A stretch of 64,000 nt of DNA from contig JAEUJW010000008.1 of assembly GCA_016793465.1 (NCBI GenBank), forward strand, positions 124,001 through 188,000. Direction: 5' to 3'. Both the position numbers and the translations under genes were made by a program. Each line of letters opens with the position of its first letter. Within the stretch, counting starts at the first letter, position 1. The DNA comes from Myxococcales bacterium (GTDB lineage: Bacteria > Myxococcota > Polyangia > Nannocystales > Nannocystaceae). Under the pieces are notes generated by a model. That model ran no database searches. It saw only the letters and a program-made list of their open reading frames with translations, and was not told the origin of the DNA. Positions 27,075 through 36,229 of this stretch are shown here, piece after piece.

Positions 27075-29566
27075 ATCCACGCCCCCAGCATGCCGCCCCA
27101 GACCCGCTGCATGAACCGCCCGTTGCGCTTCGCGGTCGCGGTCCACTGCCGGCGATCGGGCCGCTGCGCGTTGCGGCGGGCCCGCGCCTGCTCGGCCTCC
27201 CTGGTGCGCACCCACTCGTGGGCGATCGCCAGGTTCAGATAGAACGTCCGCGGCCGCATCGCCATGATCCCTCCGTTGAGGTCGTCGCTGCGCGTGTACC
27301 ACACCTGACCGAGCAGGTTCTTGGCCCCGACCGTGAACTCGACCCGCCACCCGCGCGGCAGCGCCGTCCGCATGCCCACGTTGGCGCTCATCAGCGTGTA
27401 CGCCGGCATGACGCCGATCTCGCCGGTCTCGCGGTCGTAGCGCGAGTAGTTGTAGTAGTCCGAGAACTGCGCGCCGGTGTAGTCGACGTGGGTCCCGAAC
27501 CGCAGCCCCCACGGGAACTCGTACTGCCCGCCGCCCCACGCCTCGTGCACCGGGTACCACGGCATCTTGTGGCCCGCGAAGTTCGGCCCGCGCACCCAGC
27601 TCCCGTTGTACGCATAACCCGCGTCGAAGCTGAGCCCCTCCACGGCCTCCCACACCTCGCCGGGCTCCCACTCGACGTCGAGCTCGACGCCCCACACGTG
27701 CGCGTACGGCAGGATGTCGACCCCGTCCGTGCCTTCGTCGCGCAGCGTCTTGAAGTACTTATAAAACCCGTCGGCGGTCGCGTACACCCCGCCGAGGTCC
27801 ATCAGCTTGACCCCGAGCTCGAGCAATTCGGCCCGCTCCGGCGTGATGAACCCGAGGCCCGGCTTCGGCATCGACTGGTTGCCGAGCGTGGCCGCGTAGT
27901 AGCTCGGCGCCCCGAACGAGCGCCCGTAGCCCGCGTACCCGGCCACGTGGTCGCCGCCGTACCACACCGACAGCGCCGGCAGCACCCCGCCGATCACCTG
28001 CGCCGGCAGCGTCTCGCCGTCGAGCAGATTATAGAAGCGCTGGCGCATGATCTCGCCGCGCAGCCCGCCGGTGATCACCAGCGCCGTGTCGAGCAGGTAC
28101 AGCTTGTCCTCCGCGTACAGCGAATAGCCGCCGGTGCGCCCGTCGAGGCAGCGGCGCGCCGCCTGCGACGGGTCCGCCACCTCGGAGCCCCGCGGGCACG
28201 CGCGCACGTCGCCGAGCGGCTGGTTCGAGTCGATCGGCGTCAGCCAGTAGTCGCGCAGGCGGGCCGTCTCGAACACCCCGCGGACCCCGAACGACAGGTC
28301 CTGGAACAGCTGCTTGTGGCGCAGCCGCAGCGCGTAGCGCGGCTCGACCCCGACCACGTCGTAGACCCGCGGCAGGCTGCGCAGGTGCATCGGCGCCGCC
28401 GACAGGTTGGTGTCCTCGTTGCTGGCCACCAGGTTGCGGCGGAACGTGTGGCTGTAAAACCCGATGACCTGGACCTCGTGGTCCGCGCGCGGCGTGACCT
28501 TCAGCTTCAGGTTGCTCGCCTCGCGGTGGCCGTCGAAGCGGTCGTGCGGGCGGTTCGACTGGTAGCGGTCGCCCTCGTTGAACTGCGTCCAGGTGATGCC
28601 GCCCGGCAGGTTGGTGCGCTCCCAGAACAGGTGCGTGTTCGACTCGAGCGCGACCCGCCGCGAGATCGGGAAGTGCAGCTTGACGATGCCCGCGTGGCTG
28701 AGGAACTCGCTGTGCTCGCGGTACGTGCGCCCGAACCGCGGCGCGTACTCGAAGAACATGCCGATCTTGCGGTGCGTGCCGCCGTACGAGCCCGCCACGC
28801 CCGCGTCGCCGAACTGGTCGACCTGCCCAGCCACCGATACCGTCGGGTTCACCGGGATCGGGTGCGACACCATATTAAAGACGCCGCCCGACGTCCACGG
28901 CCCGAAGCGCACCGACGAGCCGCCGCGCACCGTGTCCACCCGCGCGATCTGGAACAGCGACAGCGGGAACAGGCTCAGCGACGGCGCCCCGTACGGCGCC
29001 GGCGCGATCGGCACTTCGTCGAGCATGACCGTCGCCTGCTCCGCCAGCCGCGGGCTGGCCCCGCGCACCGCCACGTTCAGCTTCGTCGACGCCGTCCCGG
29101 TCCCCGACACCCCCTCGACCGCCCGCACCCCCGGCACCTTGTCGAGCGCCTCGGCCACCGACGCCGCCCCCTGCGCCTGCGACTCTTTAATGTCGAGGAT
29201 CGCCCGCCCGCCCGCGTGCCGCTGCACGTCGAGCCGGGTCGAGCGCCCGAGCAGGCTGGTCGTCACCTCGATGTAGCGCACGTCCCGCTCGAGCCCGCCG
29301 TTCGCCGGCACCCCGGGCACCCGCCGCGGCGCCGGCGTCGGGCTGTCCTCGCGGACAGGTTCGATCTCGCTGTCCTCGGGGACAGGTTCGGCGGCGGCCG
29401 GCGCCGGCATCGCCGGGCTGGCCTTCGGGTCAGGCTCGGCGCCCGGCGGGGCCCCTGCGCTCGCCGGCCAGCCCGCCGGCGCGACCGCCTGGACCCCGAC
29501 GTACGCGCGCACGTCGGGCGGCGCGAGCACGGCGCCCGAGAGCACGAGCTGGATCGCGACCGCCAC
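27071..29566 (-). CDS. FecA-like TonB-dependent outer-membrane receptor
   Basis: An 831-residue receptor. A signal peptide is followed by a Pro-rich linker with three copies of the dispersed repeat, then a plug domain (VAEALDKVPGVRAVEG, LNVAVRGASPRLAEQATVMLDEVPIAP, IARVDTVRGGSSVRFGPWTSGGVFNMVS) close to FecA/ferric-dicitrate receptors, and a 22-strand-type barrel ending in FYLNLAIAHEW. There is then a basic 40-residue tail beyond the usual final strand. It imports an iron chelate with TonB energy; FecA likeness hints at a citrate-type or other carboxylate ligand. GTG start at 29566 lies 4 bp after the lipoprotein stop. No FecR-type signalling extension is seen. Confidence 0.9.
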   Translation of the reverse strand: MAVAIQLVLSGAVLAPPDVRAYVGVQAVAPAGWPASAGAPPGAEPDPKASPAMPAPAAAEPVPEDSEIEPVREDSPTPAPRRVPGVPANGGLERDVRYIEVTTSLLGRSTRLDVQRHAGGRAILDIKESQAQGAASVAEALDKVPGVRAVEGVSGTGTASTKLNVAVRGASPRLAEQATVMLDEVPIAPAPYGAPSLSLFPLSLFQIARVDTVRGGSSVRFGPWTSGGVFNMVSHPIPVNPTVSVAGQVDQFGDAGVAGSYGGTHRKIGMFFEYAPRFGRTYREHSEFLSHAGIVKLHFPISRRVALESNTHLFWERTNLPGGITWTQFNEGDRYQSNRPHDRFDGHREASNLKLKVTPRADHEVQVIGFYSHTFRRNLVASNEDTNLSAAPMHLRSLPRVYDVVGVEPRYALRLRHKQLFQDLSFGVRGVFETARLRDYWLTPIDSNQPLGDVRACPRGSEVADPSQAARRCLDGRTGGYSLYAEDKLYLLDTALVITGGLRGEIMRQRFYNLLDGETLPAQVIGGVLPALSVWYGGDHVAGYAGYGRSFGAPSYYAATLGNQSMPKPGLGFITPERAELLELGVKLMDLGGVYATADGFYKYFKTLRDEGTDGVDILPYAHVWGVELDVEWEPGEVWEAVEGLSFDAGYAYNGSWVRGPNFAGHKMPWYPVHEAWGGGQYEFPWGLRFGTHVDYTGAQFSDYYNYSRYDRETGEIGVMPAYTLMSANVGMRTALPRGWRVEFTVGAKNLLGQVWYTRSDDLNGGIMAMRPRTFYLNLAIAHEWVRTREAEQARARRNAQRPDRRQWTATAKRNGRFMQRVWGGMLGAWM
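29342..29434 (-). repeat. Three copies of the dispersed 18-bp palindrome in the TonB receptor linker
   Basis: Minus-strand copies at 29342-29359, 29369-29386 and 29417-29434 encode PVREDS, PVPEDS and PDPKAS in the linker between signal peptide and plug domain. Confidence 0.85.
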
Positions 29567-29570
29567 CCGC

Positions 29571-30743
29571 CTACTCGACCGTGATCGACGTCGCCCCGCG
29601 GATGCGCACGCTCAGGTCGCTCGACGTGAACAGCGGCGCCAGGTCCTCGTGGACCTCGACCTTCCAGCCCGCGTCGCCGCTCGGCTCGCTGAAGCGATAC
29701 ACCGTGCCCGCCGTGGTGATGCCGTAGAGCACGCCCTGCACGCGCGCCAGCCCCTCGATGTCGAACCCGGCCGCGATGCCCTCGACCACGGGTCCATAGG
29801 CCGTCGGCGGCCGATCGGCGGCCTCGAGCGGCACCTCGAACAGCGCGTTCTCCCCCGCCGGCAGCTCGTCGGAGCCCTCGCCGCGGACCAGCGCCAGCAG
29901 CTCGCCCGCGGGCCCGGCGATCACGTCGCCGGCCACGCCGATCTTCTCGTCGAAGGTCGTCCAGGTCGCGCACACCTTCTCGCACGCGTAGTACTTGGGG
30001 TCCTGCGAGATGTCGGCCGGCAGCACGCAGTGCTCCGGCGCGTCGACGAACCCGCCGTCGATGGTGAACACCGCCCCGCGCGCGTCGAGCCCGTTGCCCG
30101 GCTTGCCCGCCGAGCCGGCGTACAGCGTGTCGCCGACGAACCCGAGCCCGGTCATGCTCTGCCGCCAGTAGCAGTCGTCGGTCGCCGCGTCGTCGACCGG
30201 CCCGTATTTGAAGGCGTAGCGCACGCTGACCACCCGGTTGTCGCTGCGCGTCCAGTCCGCCACGCCGAGCGTCATCAGGCCCCACTCGTCGTTGAGCGGG
30301 TCGTAGCTGAGCCCCCACAGGCCCTTGTCCGGGTGCCAGGCCAGGTCGCGCACGCTGAAGCGCCGCAGCGAGTCGTCGCCGACCGAGATCGGCCCCATGG
30401 TGTCGTCGAGCCACAGGTTGCCGACCTTCGCCACCCGGCAGCCGGCGCCGCCGTCGTCGCACTGCTTGCCCGGGTCGTAGAGATACAGCGCGTTGCCGAC
30501 GTAGCGGCCCTCGCCGTCGAGCTGGTAGTTGATCGTGAAGTTCGAGTCGACGTCCGTGAGCTTGGTGTTGACGAACAGCATCAGCTCCCCGCGCAGCGGC
30601 TGGCCCTCCGCGCAGCCCTCGCACAGGTCCACCCCCTCCGGCAGGCCCTCGCCCTCGAACGGGTCCACGCCGTGCTCCCCGAAACCGATGCACCCGGCAA
30701 CCCCGAGCCCCAGCACGAGGCCCGTCTTGAACATGACTTTCAT
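29571..30743 (-). CDS. Surface lipoprotein of the iron operon, propeller-like
   Basis: A 390-residue lipoprotein, first gene of the operon. MFKTGLVLGLGVAGCIGF gives a lipobox (VAGC). Near the N-terminus is LCEGCAEG; further Cys pairs occur (CDDGGAGC, CVLP...CEKVC). The body is beta-rich with repeated turns such as VRDLAWHPDKGLWGLSYDP and VAGDVIAGPAGELLALVRG, suggesting a beta-propeller. It probably sits in the outer membrane beside the TonB receptor, perhaps helping ligand capture, as SusD-like or HasA-like partners do. No named family is recognised. The start is ATG at 30743 or the second ATG nine bases later; neither has a strong ribosome site. Confidence 0.75.
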   Translation of the reverse strand: MKVMFKTGLVLGLGVAGCIGFGEHGVDPFEGEGLPEGVDLCEGCAEGQPLRGELMLFVNTKLTDVDSNFTINYQLDGEGRYVGNALYLYDPGKQCDDGGAGCRVAKVGNLWLDDTMGPISVGDDSLRRFSVRDLAWHPDKGLWGLSYDPLNDEWGLMTLGVADWTRSDNRVVSVRYAFKYGPVDDAATDDCYWRQSMTGLGFVGDTLYAGSAGKPGNGLDARGAVFTIDGGFVDAPEHCVLPADISQDPKYYACEKVCATWTTFDEKIGVAGDVIAGPAGELLALVRGEGSDELPAGENALFEVPLEAADRPPTAYGPVVEGIAAGFDIEGLARVQGVLYGITTAGTVYRFSEPSGDAGWKVEVHEDLAPLFTSSDLSVRIRGATSITVE

Positions 30744-30754
30744 TTATTTTGGGC

Positions 30755-30783
30755 TGTCTAGCACCGGGTTTTTGCGCGGTCAA
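30755..30783 (-). promoter_or_regulatory. Sigma-70-like promoter of the iron operon
   Basis: On the minus strand TTGACC (30783-30778), a 17-bp spacer and TAGACA (30760-30755) lie just before the lipoprotein start at 30743, giving a very short leader. Confidence 0.5.
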
Positions 30784-30819
30784 GCACCTCGATCGTGCGA
30801 ATTCCGGATCCCTTGTTTT

Positions 30820-30834
30820 TGATAATCGTTTTCA
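30820..30834. promoter_or_regulatory. Fur-box-like site between divergent lipoprotein genes
   Basis: TGATAATCGTTTTCA matches the 7-1-7 Fur consensus TGATAAT-N-ATTATCA at 12 of 14 positions. It sits in an AT-rich stretch, unusual for this genome, between the genes starting at 30743 (minus) and 30850 (plus). It is about 16 bp before the plus-strand start, where Fur would block the promoter, and about 37 bp upstream of the minus-strand -35 element. Confidence 0.65.
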
Positions 30835-30849
30835 ATATTCACCCGCTCC

Positions 30850-32040
30850 ATGCGCTTCTCGACCCTCCTGCTCCTCCCCTGCCTCGCCTGCCTGGCCTGC
30901 GGCGCCGCCGACAGCGGCGACGACACCGGCACCGCGACCTCCGGCGAGACCGGCGACGCCACCACCACCCCGACGACCGGCGAGCCGGGCGGCGACCTCA
31001 ACGACCGTGAGCTCGGCGCCGACGCCAGCCCGGCCTGCCTCGCGGCCGCGCCGAAGGTCGCCGAACTCACGGGGGCCGCCGACGCCGCCGCCGCCGCCGC
31101 CGCCTACACCGGCGCGCTCCAGACCTACGTGCAGGCCCTCGACGCCGCCAACATGCGGGCCGACGACGCCGAGATCAGCGCCTGGCTGACCGACGGCAGC
31201 CCGGCCGCCCTCGCCGCCGCCAACGCCCGCGTGCACGTCGCCCTCGCCGCCCAGTACCGGGCCTCGCTGGCCGCCGTCGAGGAGGGCGCCGAGGACCGCT
31301 ACGCCGCATGGGACGAGGCCCACTGCGCCTACACGGCCGCCCTGCGCGCGCTCGCCGAGGAGGCCGACGGCGCCACCTGGCACGACGTGTCCGAGACCAT
31401 CACCGCCGACATCGACGGCGCCCTGCAGACCGGCCACGACGGCATCAGCGGCGAGCCCCCGGCCACCGCGATCGACGAGTGGCGCGTGCTCTCGAGCAAG
31501 CAGGTCGCCGAGAAGTCCCTGTTCCGCGCGTTCCACCGCGTGATCGTCGAGCTCGCCGGCCAGCAGGAGGAGGTCGCGGCCCGCCGCGCGCTCGAGCTGT
31601 TCGGCGCGCTCGAGGACCGCCTCGACGGCCGCAACACCCCCGGCATCCAGCAGGTCAAGGACATGCTGTCCGGCGACCCCGCCGCCATCGACGCCGCGGC
31701 CATCCGCAAGGAGCTCGACCTCGCGTTCGCCAAGCGGACCCGCCGCTACTGCACCGCCGCGATCGACGACGGCGAGGTCGCTACCCCGACCGGTTACAAG
31801 GGCGCCGTCGAGGGCATCACCTACGCCAAGCTGATCCTGCCCGGCATGCTCGCCGACGTCGCCGCCGCCGACGCCATGGCCTACCTCGGCGAGTGGGGCG
31901 CCTACGCCGAGCTCGTGCGCACCGGCGAGGACGAGGCCTCGCTCGGCGTCGTCAGCGGCCGCATCGCCGACCAGACCTGCGCCTACCAGACCGCCCTCGG
32001 CGTCGCCGAGTGCACCGGCGAGACCGACGAGACCGAGTGA
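30850..32040 (+). CDS. Helical lipoprotein divergent from the iron operon
   Basis: A 396-residue lipoprotein (LLLPCLACLAC lipobox region) with a short Asp/Thr/Gly linker and a long alpha-helical domain of alternating Ala, Leu and charged residues. Conserved-looking elements include WDEAHCAYTAALRALAEE, FRAFHRVIVELAGQQEE, RRYCTAAIDDGE and QTCAYQTALGVAECTG. The all-helical layout with paired His/Glu/Cys residues recalls periplasmic iron-linked helical proteins such as imelysins, but the signature motif is absent, so this is only a comparison. The Fur-box-like site lies about 16 bp before the start, implying iron control. It is probably made together with the divergent receptor operon. Confidence 0.65.
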   Translation: MRFSTLLLLPCLACLACGAADSGDDTGTATSGETGDATTTPTTGEPGGDLNDRELGADASPACLAAAPKVAELTGAADAAAAAAAYTGALQTYVQALDAANMRADDAEISAWLTDGSPAALAAANARVHVALAAQYRASLAAVEEGAEDRYAAWDEAHCAYTAALRALAEEADGATWHDVSETITADIDGALQTGHDGISGEPPATAIDEWRVLSSKQVAEKSLFRAFHRVIVELAGQQEEVAARRALELFGALEDRLDGRNTPGIQQVKDMLSGDPAAIDAAAIRKELDLAFAKRTRRYCTAAIDDGEVATPTGYKGAVEGITYAKLILPGMLADVAAADAMAYLGEWGAYAELVRTGEDEASLGVVSGRIADQTCAYQTALGVAECTGETDETE

Positions 32041-32358
32041 GCTCGCCATGACCTCCGCCCACCCGTGGTGGCTGAATCTCGGCCCAGGACCGCGAACCGC
32101 ACGACCGGCGTCTCTGGGCCGCGCTTCTCGGTAGCGCCGACGCGGCCCCTCACCCGGCTCTCACGCCGACGACGCCGACCGTCCCCGGCGTCGTCGCGCC
32201 TCTCCGACGACCTCGTCCACGGGCCGCTCGCCCGCCCCGGCGCCGCGGCGAACCGACCACCGCCTCGCCCCGCGCCGACATATCGCCGCGCCCTGTGGCC
32301 TGAAGGCCGCGTCCCCCGCAGTTGACCGCCCCGCAGGTCGCGGCCACCATCGCCGCGC
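32041..32358. other. 318-bp spacer without recognised features
   Basis: Between the helical lipoprotein and the histidine phosphatase gene. Translations in all frames are Arg/Pro-rich and lack conserved motifs. I see no clear hairpin terminator or promoter hexamers. Confidence 0.5.
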
Positions 32359-33075
32359 GTGTCCACGTTCCTGCTGATCCGCCACGGCCAGGCCTCGCTC
32401 GGGGCCGCCGACTACGACGTCCTCTCGCCGCTCGGCGTCGTCCAGGCCCGCCGCGTCGGCGCCCACCTGGCCCGCCTGATCGACCCGCCCGCCGCGATCT
32501 ACAGCGGCCCGCTGCGGCGCCAGCGCGACACCGCGACGCACCTCGTGGCCGCCGCCCGCGAGGCCGGCGTCGACTTCCCCGACCCGATCGTCGAGCCCGC
32601 CTTCGACGAGTACCCCGCGCTCGCGATCATGCAGCGCCAGCTGAAGCGCATGCTCGCCGACGACGAGCTCGGCCCGCACCTGGGCCACCTCGCCGCCCAG
32701 GTCCGCGGCAGCCTCGAGTACCGCCGCGCCTTCGAGACCGCCTTCCAGCACGTCATGCGCCACTGGCACGACGAGCGCCTCGCCGACCCCGAGATCGAGG
32801 CCCACGCCGCCTTCCAGGCCCGGGTCGAGCGCGCCATCCTCGAGCTGTTCGACCGCCACGGCCGCGGCGCCACCATCCTCGCCACCACCTCCGCCGGCCC
32901 CGTCGGCGTGGGCCTGAAGCTCGGCCTCGGCACCGACTCGTGGTCTGGCCTGAAGGCCAGCTTCGTGGTCGCCAACGCCTCGATCACCGAGCTGAAGTCG
33001 CGCGGCGAGGCCCCCACCCTCACCATGTTCAACGCCCTGCCCCACCTCGACCGCCGCGAGATCACCCTCCGCTGA
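32359..33075 (+). CDS. Histidine phosphatase family (phosphoglycerate mutase-like) protein
   Basis: A 238-residue branch-1 histidine phosphatase. The catalytic LIRHGQASLG opens the protein (His near residue 9). The second Arg is in YSGPLRRQRDTA, the acid in EPAFDEYPAL and the second catalytic His is replaced: the expected GH(G/A) motif reads ILATTSAGPVGV, so the usual His is not visible. That raises doubt about phosphatase activity, although the family includes members with shifted residues. GTG start at 32359 gives the correct short N-terminus. It precedes an acyl-CoA dehydrogenase by 16 bp, so a link to acyl-CoA or lipid metabolism is likely. Confidence 0.8.
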   Translation: MSTFLLIRHGQASLGAADYDVLSPLGVVQARRVGAHLARLIDPPAAIYSGPLRRQRDTATHLVAAAREAGVDFPDPIVEPAFDEYPALAIMQRQLKRMLADDELGPHLGHLAAQVRGSLEYRRAFETAFQHVMRHWHDERLADPEIEAHAAFQARVERAILELFDRHGRGATILATTSAGPVGVGLKLGLGTDSWSGLKASFVVANASITELKSRGEAPTLTMFNALPHLDRREITLR

Positions 33076-33091
33076 CACCAGGACGCCGCCC

Positions 33092-34291
33092 ATGGACTTC
33101 TCGATCCCCGAACCGACCCAGCAGCTGCTCGCCCGCGTGCGCCGCTTCCTCGACGAGCGCGTGCTCCCGATCGAGGCCGACCTGCTCGCCCGCGGCTTCA
33201 AGGCCTCCGAGCCCCACCTCGACGCCCTGCGCGCCGACGTCCGCAGCGCCGGCCTGTGGCTGCCGCAGATGCCCAGGGAGCTCGGCGGCCTCGGCCTCTC
33301 GCTCGTCGACCACGGCCTCGTCAGCGAGGTGCTCGGCTACACCCCGTTCGGCCACTACCTGTTCAACTGCCAGGCCCCCGACGCCGGCAACATGGAGGTC
33401 CTCCACACCCACGGCACGCCTGAGCAAAAGGACAGGTTCCTGCGCCCCCTGCTCGCCGGCGACGTCCGCTCCTGCTTCTCGATGACCGAGCCCGGCAACG
33501 CCGGCAGCAACCCGACCCAGCTGACCTGCACGGCCCGCCGCGACGGCGACCACTACGTGATCGACGGCCGCAAGTGGTTCACCAGCGGAGCCGACGGCGC
33601 CAGCTTCGCCATCGTCATGGCCGTCACCGCCCCCGACGCCGAGGCCCACCGCCGCGCCAGCATGATCCTCGTGCCGACCGACACGCCCGGCTTCCGCCTG
33701 GTCCGCAACGTCCCGATCTTCGGCCACGCCGGCGGCGGCTACGACAGCCACGCCGAGATCGCCTACGAGTCGTGCCGCGTGCCCGTCGGCAACCGCCTCG
33801 GCCCCGAGCACGCCGGCTTCGCCATCGCCCAGGAGCGCCTCGGCCCGGGGCGGATCCACCACTGCATGCGCTGGCTCGGCATCTGCGAGCGCGCCCTGAC
33901 GCTGATGTGCCGCCGCGCCGTCGCGCGCCAGCTCGCGCCCGGCGAGCCGCTGGCCGACAAGCAGATCGTGCAGGCCTGGATCGCCGAGAGCCGCGCCCGC
34001 ATCGACGCCGCCCGCCTGTCGGTCCTGCGCACCGCCTGGCTGATCGACCAGCACGGCTTCCAGGCCGCCCGCGAAGAAGTCTCTCTGATCAAATTTCACG
34101 TCGCCGAGGTCCTGATGGAGGTCCTCGACCGCGCGATCCAGGTCCACGGCGCCCTCGGCCTGACCGACGATACCGTGCTCGCCTTCTGGTACACCCGCGA
34201 ACGCGGCGCCCGCATCTACGACGGCCCCGACGAGGTGCACAAGATGGTCGTCGCCCGCCGGATCCTCCACCGCCACGCCCGCGGCCACTGA
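33092..34291 (+). CDS. Acyl-CoA dehydrogenase
   Basis: A 399-residue flavoprotein of the ACAD family, oxidising an acyl-CoA to the enoyl-CoA and passing electrons to ETF. Family motifs: [14 protein letters not shown] (flavin/substrate loop), [15 protein letters not shown], and the C-terminal [18 protein letters not shown] with [20 protein letters not shown]. The FadE-type subgroup that neighbours APH-like kinases (mammalian ACAD10/11 style) fits, since the next gene encodes such a kinase. It is probably part of a short operon from the histidine phosphatase to the kinase. Confidence 0.93.
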   Translation: MDFSIPEPTQQLLARVRRFLDERVLPIEADLLARGFKASEPHLDALRADVRSAGLWLPQMPRELGGLGLSLVDHGLVSEVLGYTPFGHYLFNCQAPDAGNMEVLHTHGTPEQKDRFLRPLLAGDVRSCFSMTEPGNAGSNPTQLTCTARRDGDHYVIDGRKWFTSGADGASFAIVMAVTAPDAEAHRRASMILVPTDTPGFRLVRNVPIFGHAGGGYDSHAEIAYESCRVPVGNRLGPEHAGFAIAQERLGPGRIHHCMRWLGICERALTLMCRRAVARQLAPGEPLADKQIVQAWIAESRARIDAARLSVLRTAWLIDQHGFQAAREEVSLIKFHVAEVLMEVLDRAIQVHGALGLTDDTVLAFWYTRERGARIYDGPDEVHKMVVARRILHRHARGH

Positions 34292-34365
34292 CCGCCACGA
34301 AGGGTCGTCGCTCCGCCCACGCCCGCCTCGACCGCACGCAACCCACCGCCTCCCGCACGCCCGCC

Positions 34366-35442
34366 ATGACGACCGCCGACCCGACCCCCGGCCCCGACTT
34401 CACCGACCGCCCGCGTCCCGTCCGCGCCGGCGAGGCCCTCGACCTCGAGCGCCTCACCCCGTACCTGCAACAGGCGCTCGACGCCCCCGGCGCCGCGGTC
34501 ACCGTCGAGCAGTTCCCCGGCGGCCACTCCAACCTCACCTATTTAATTAAAGTCGGCGAGCGCGAGCTCGTGCTGCGGCGCCCGCCGTTCGGCACCGACG
34601 TCAAGACGGCCCACGACATGGACCGCGAGTTCGCCATCCTCTCGCGGCTCGCCCCCGTCTACCCGCTGGCCCCGCGCCCCGTGCTGCGCGGCGATGAGTC
34701 TGTCCTCGGGGCCAGGTTCTATCTGATGCAGCGGATCCCCGGCGTCATCCTGCGCCCGAAGAACCCGCCCGGCCTCGCCCTCGACCCGCCGCTCGCGCGC
34801 CGCCTCTCGGCCGCCGCCGCCGACACCCTCGCCGACCTCCACGCAGTCGACATCCACGCCTGCGGCCTCGCCGAGCTCGGCCACCCCGAGGGCTACGTGC
34901 GCCGCCAGGTCGAGGGCTGGACCCGGCGCTACCTCGCCGCCAAGACCGACGAGATCCCCGCCGTCGAGCAGGTCGCCGCCTGGCTCGCCGCCCACATGCC
35001 CGAGTCCGGCCCGGCCACGCTCATCCACAACGACTTCAAGTACGACAACCTCGTGCTCGCCCCCGACGACCTCGCGCACATCCGCGGGATCCTCGACTGG
35101 GAGATGGCCACCATCGGCGACCCGCTCATGGACCTCGGCACCGCCCTCTGCTACTGGGTCGAGGACGGCGACCCGCCGCCGGTCCGCGCCTTCGCGTTCG
35201 GCCCGACCTTCGCCCCCGGCAGCTACACCCGCCGCGAGTTCGCCGAGCACTACGCCCGCCGCACCGGCCGCAGCCTCGAGCACCTGCCGTTCTACGCCGC
35301 CTTCGGCCTGTTCAAGACCGCCGTCGTCGCCCAGCAGATCTACGTCCGCTACGTCCGCGGTCACACCCGCGACGCGCGCTTCGCCGCCATGCTCCACGGC
35401 GTGCGCGCCCTCGCCGACCAGGCCCTCGGCCTCGTCGCCTGA
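34366..35442 (+). CDS. Aminoglycoside-phosphotransferase-like kinase associated with acyl-CoA dehydrogenase
   Basis: A 358-residue APH/choline-kinase fold protein. [25 protein letters not shown] gives the nucleotide loop and Lys, [13 protein letters not shown] is the catalytic loop with Asp, and [18 protein letters not shown] carries the metal-binding Asp. This subgroup is found next to, or fused with, acyl-CoA dehydrogenases (ACAD10/11), where it phosphorylates 4-hydroxyacyl-CoA to allow catabolism; I infer the same here. The ATG at 34366 is the first in-frame start with a plausible N-terminus. Codons tat-tta-att-aaa at 34540-34551 form a striking AT-rich run. Confidence 0.87.
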   Translation: MTTADPTPGPDFTDRPRPVRAGEALDLERLTPYLQQALDAPGAAVTVEQFPGGHSNLTYLIKVGERELVLRRPPFGTDVKTAHDMDREFAILSRLAPVYPLAPRPVLRGDESVLGARFYLMQRIPGVILRPKNPPGLALDPPLARRLSAAAADTLADLHAVDIHACGLAELGHPEGYVRRQVEGWTRRYLAAKTDEIPAVEQVAAWLAAHMPESGPATLIHNDFKYDNLVLAPDDLAHIRGILDWEMATIGDPLMDLGTALCYWVEDGDPPPVRAFAFGPTFAPGSYTRREFAEHYARRTGRSLEHLPFYAAFGLFKTAVVAQQIYVRYVRGHTRDARFAAMLHGVRALADQALGLVA

Positions 35443-35479
35443 CGCGTAACACCGGCGACGCCGCCGCCGTTGCCTCGCC

Positions 35480-36229
35480 ATGCCTCGCCTGCGCCTCGTC
35501 CTCGCCCTGTCCCTCCCCCTCGCCTGCGGCCCGGACACCGGCGACGACGACGGCGAGACGACGAGCCCGCAGACGACCACCGACGCGACCGTCACGACAA
35601 CGGCGTCGACCTCGTCTCTGACCACCACCGCGAGCGAGCCGACCACCGGCGCCCCGACCGCCGACGCGACCACCGATCCCGCGACCACCGATCTCGCGAC
35701 CACCGATCCCGCGACCACCGATCTCACCACCACCGGCGCCGTCACTTCGTCCACGACGAGCGGCGACGACACCACCGGCGCCACGACCGCCGACGACACC
35801 GACACCACCGGCGCGGTCGCCGAGGAGCTGCCGCCGATCGACAGCGTCGACGCGCTCGAGACCTGGCTCGCCGGCGGCGCATACAAGCAGTGGGCCGTCG
35901 AGTCGCAGGTCCACCCCTCGAGCGGGCCGCACGCCGGCAACGTCCGCACCTACGTCAACGCCGTCGCCTTGCAGTCGCTGGCCGACGGCAACCTCGAGCA
36001 CCCGCAGGACGCCGCCACCGTCAAGGAGCTCTATGGCGGCGGATTCGACGAGATCATCGGCTACGCCGTCTCGCTGAAGACGGCGCCGCTGAGCGAGGCC
36101 GGCGCCACGTGGTACTGGTACGAGAGGATCCAGAATACCACCTACGGCGGAGAGCTGGGCACGCCGCTGTGCACCGGATGTCATGGCGGAGGCGCCGACT
36201 ACATCCTCACGCCGTACCCGTTGCAGTGA
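35480..36229 (+). CDS. Thr-rich lipoprotein with cytochrome P460-like haem domain
   Basis: A 249-residue lipoprotein: LVLALSLPLACG gives a lipobox, followed by about 95 residues of Thr/Asp-rich linker (repeated DPATTDLATT) and a C-terminal domain of about 130 residues. That domain has YVNAVALQSL, TVKELYGGGFDEIIGYAVSLK, WYWYERI and the haem-attachment motif CTGCHGGGADYI near the end. The arrangement (aromatic WYWYE, CxxCH, DY...PL tail) matches cytochrome P460-type domains. It may act in outer-membrane or periplasmic redox chemistry or nitrogen-oxide/hydroxylamine detoxification. No partner oxidase is adjacent. Confidence 0.75.
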   Translation: MPRLRLVLALSLPLACGPDTGDDDGETTSPQTTTDATVTTTASTSSLTTTASEPTTGAPTADATTDPATTDLATTDPATTDLTTTGAVTSSTTSGDDTTGATTADDTDTTGAVAEELPPIDSVDALETWLAGGAYKQWAVESQVHPSSGPHAGNVRTYVNAVALQSLADGNLEHPQDAATVKELYGGGFDEIIGYAVSLKTAPLSEAGATWYWYERIQNTTYGGELGTPLCTGCHGGGADYILTPYPLQ

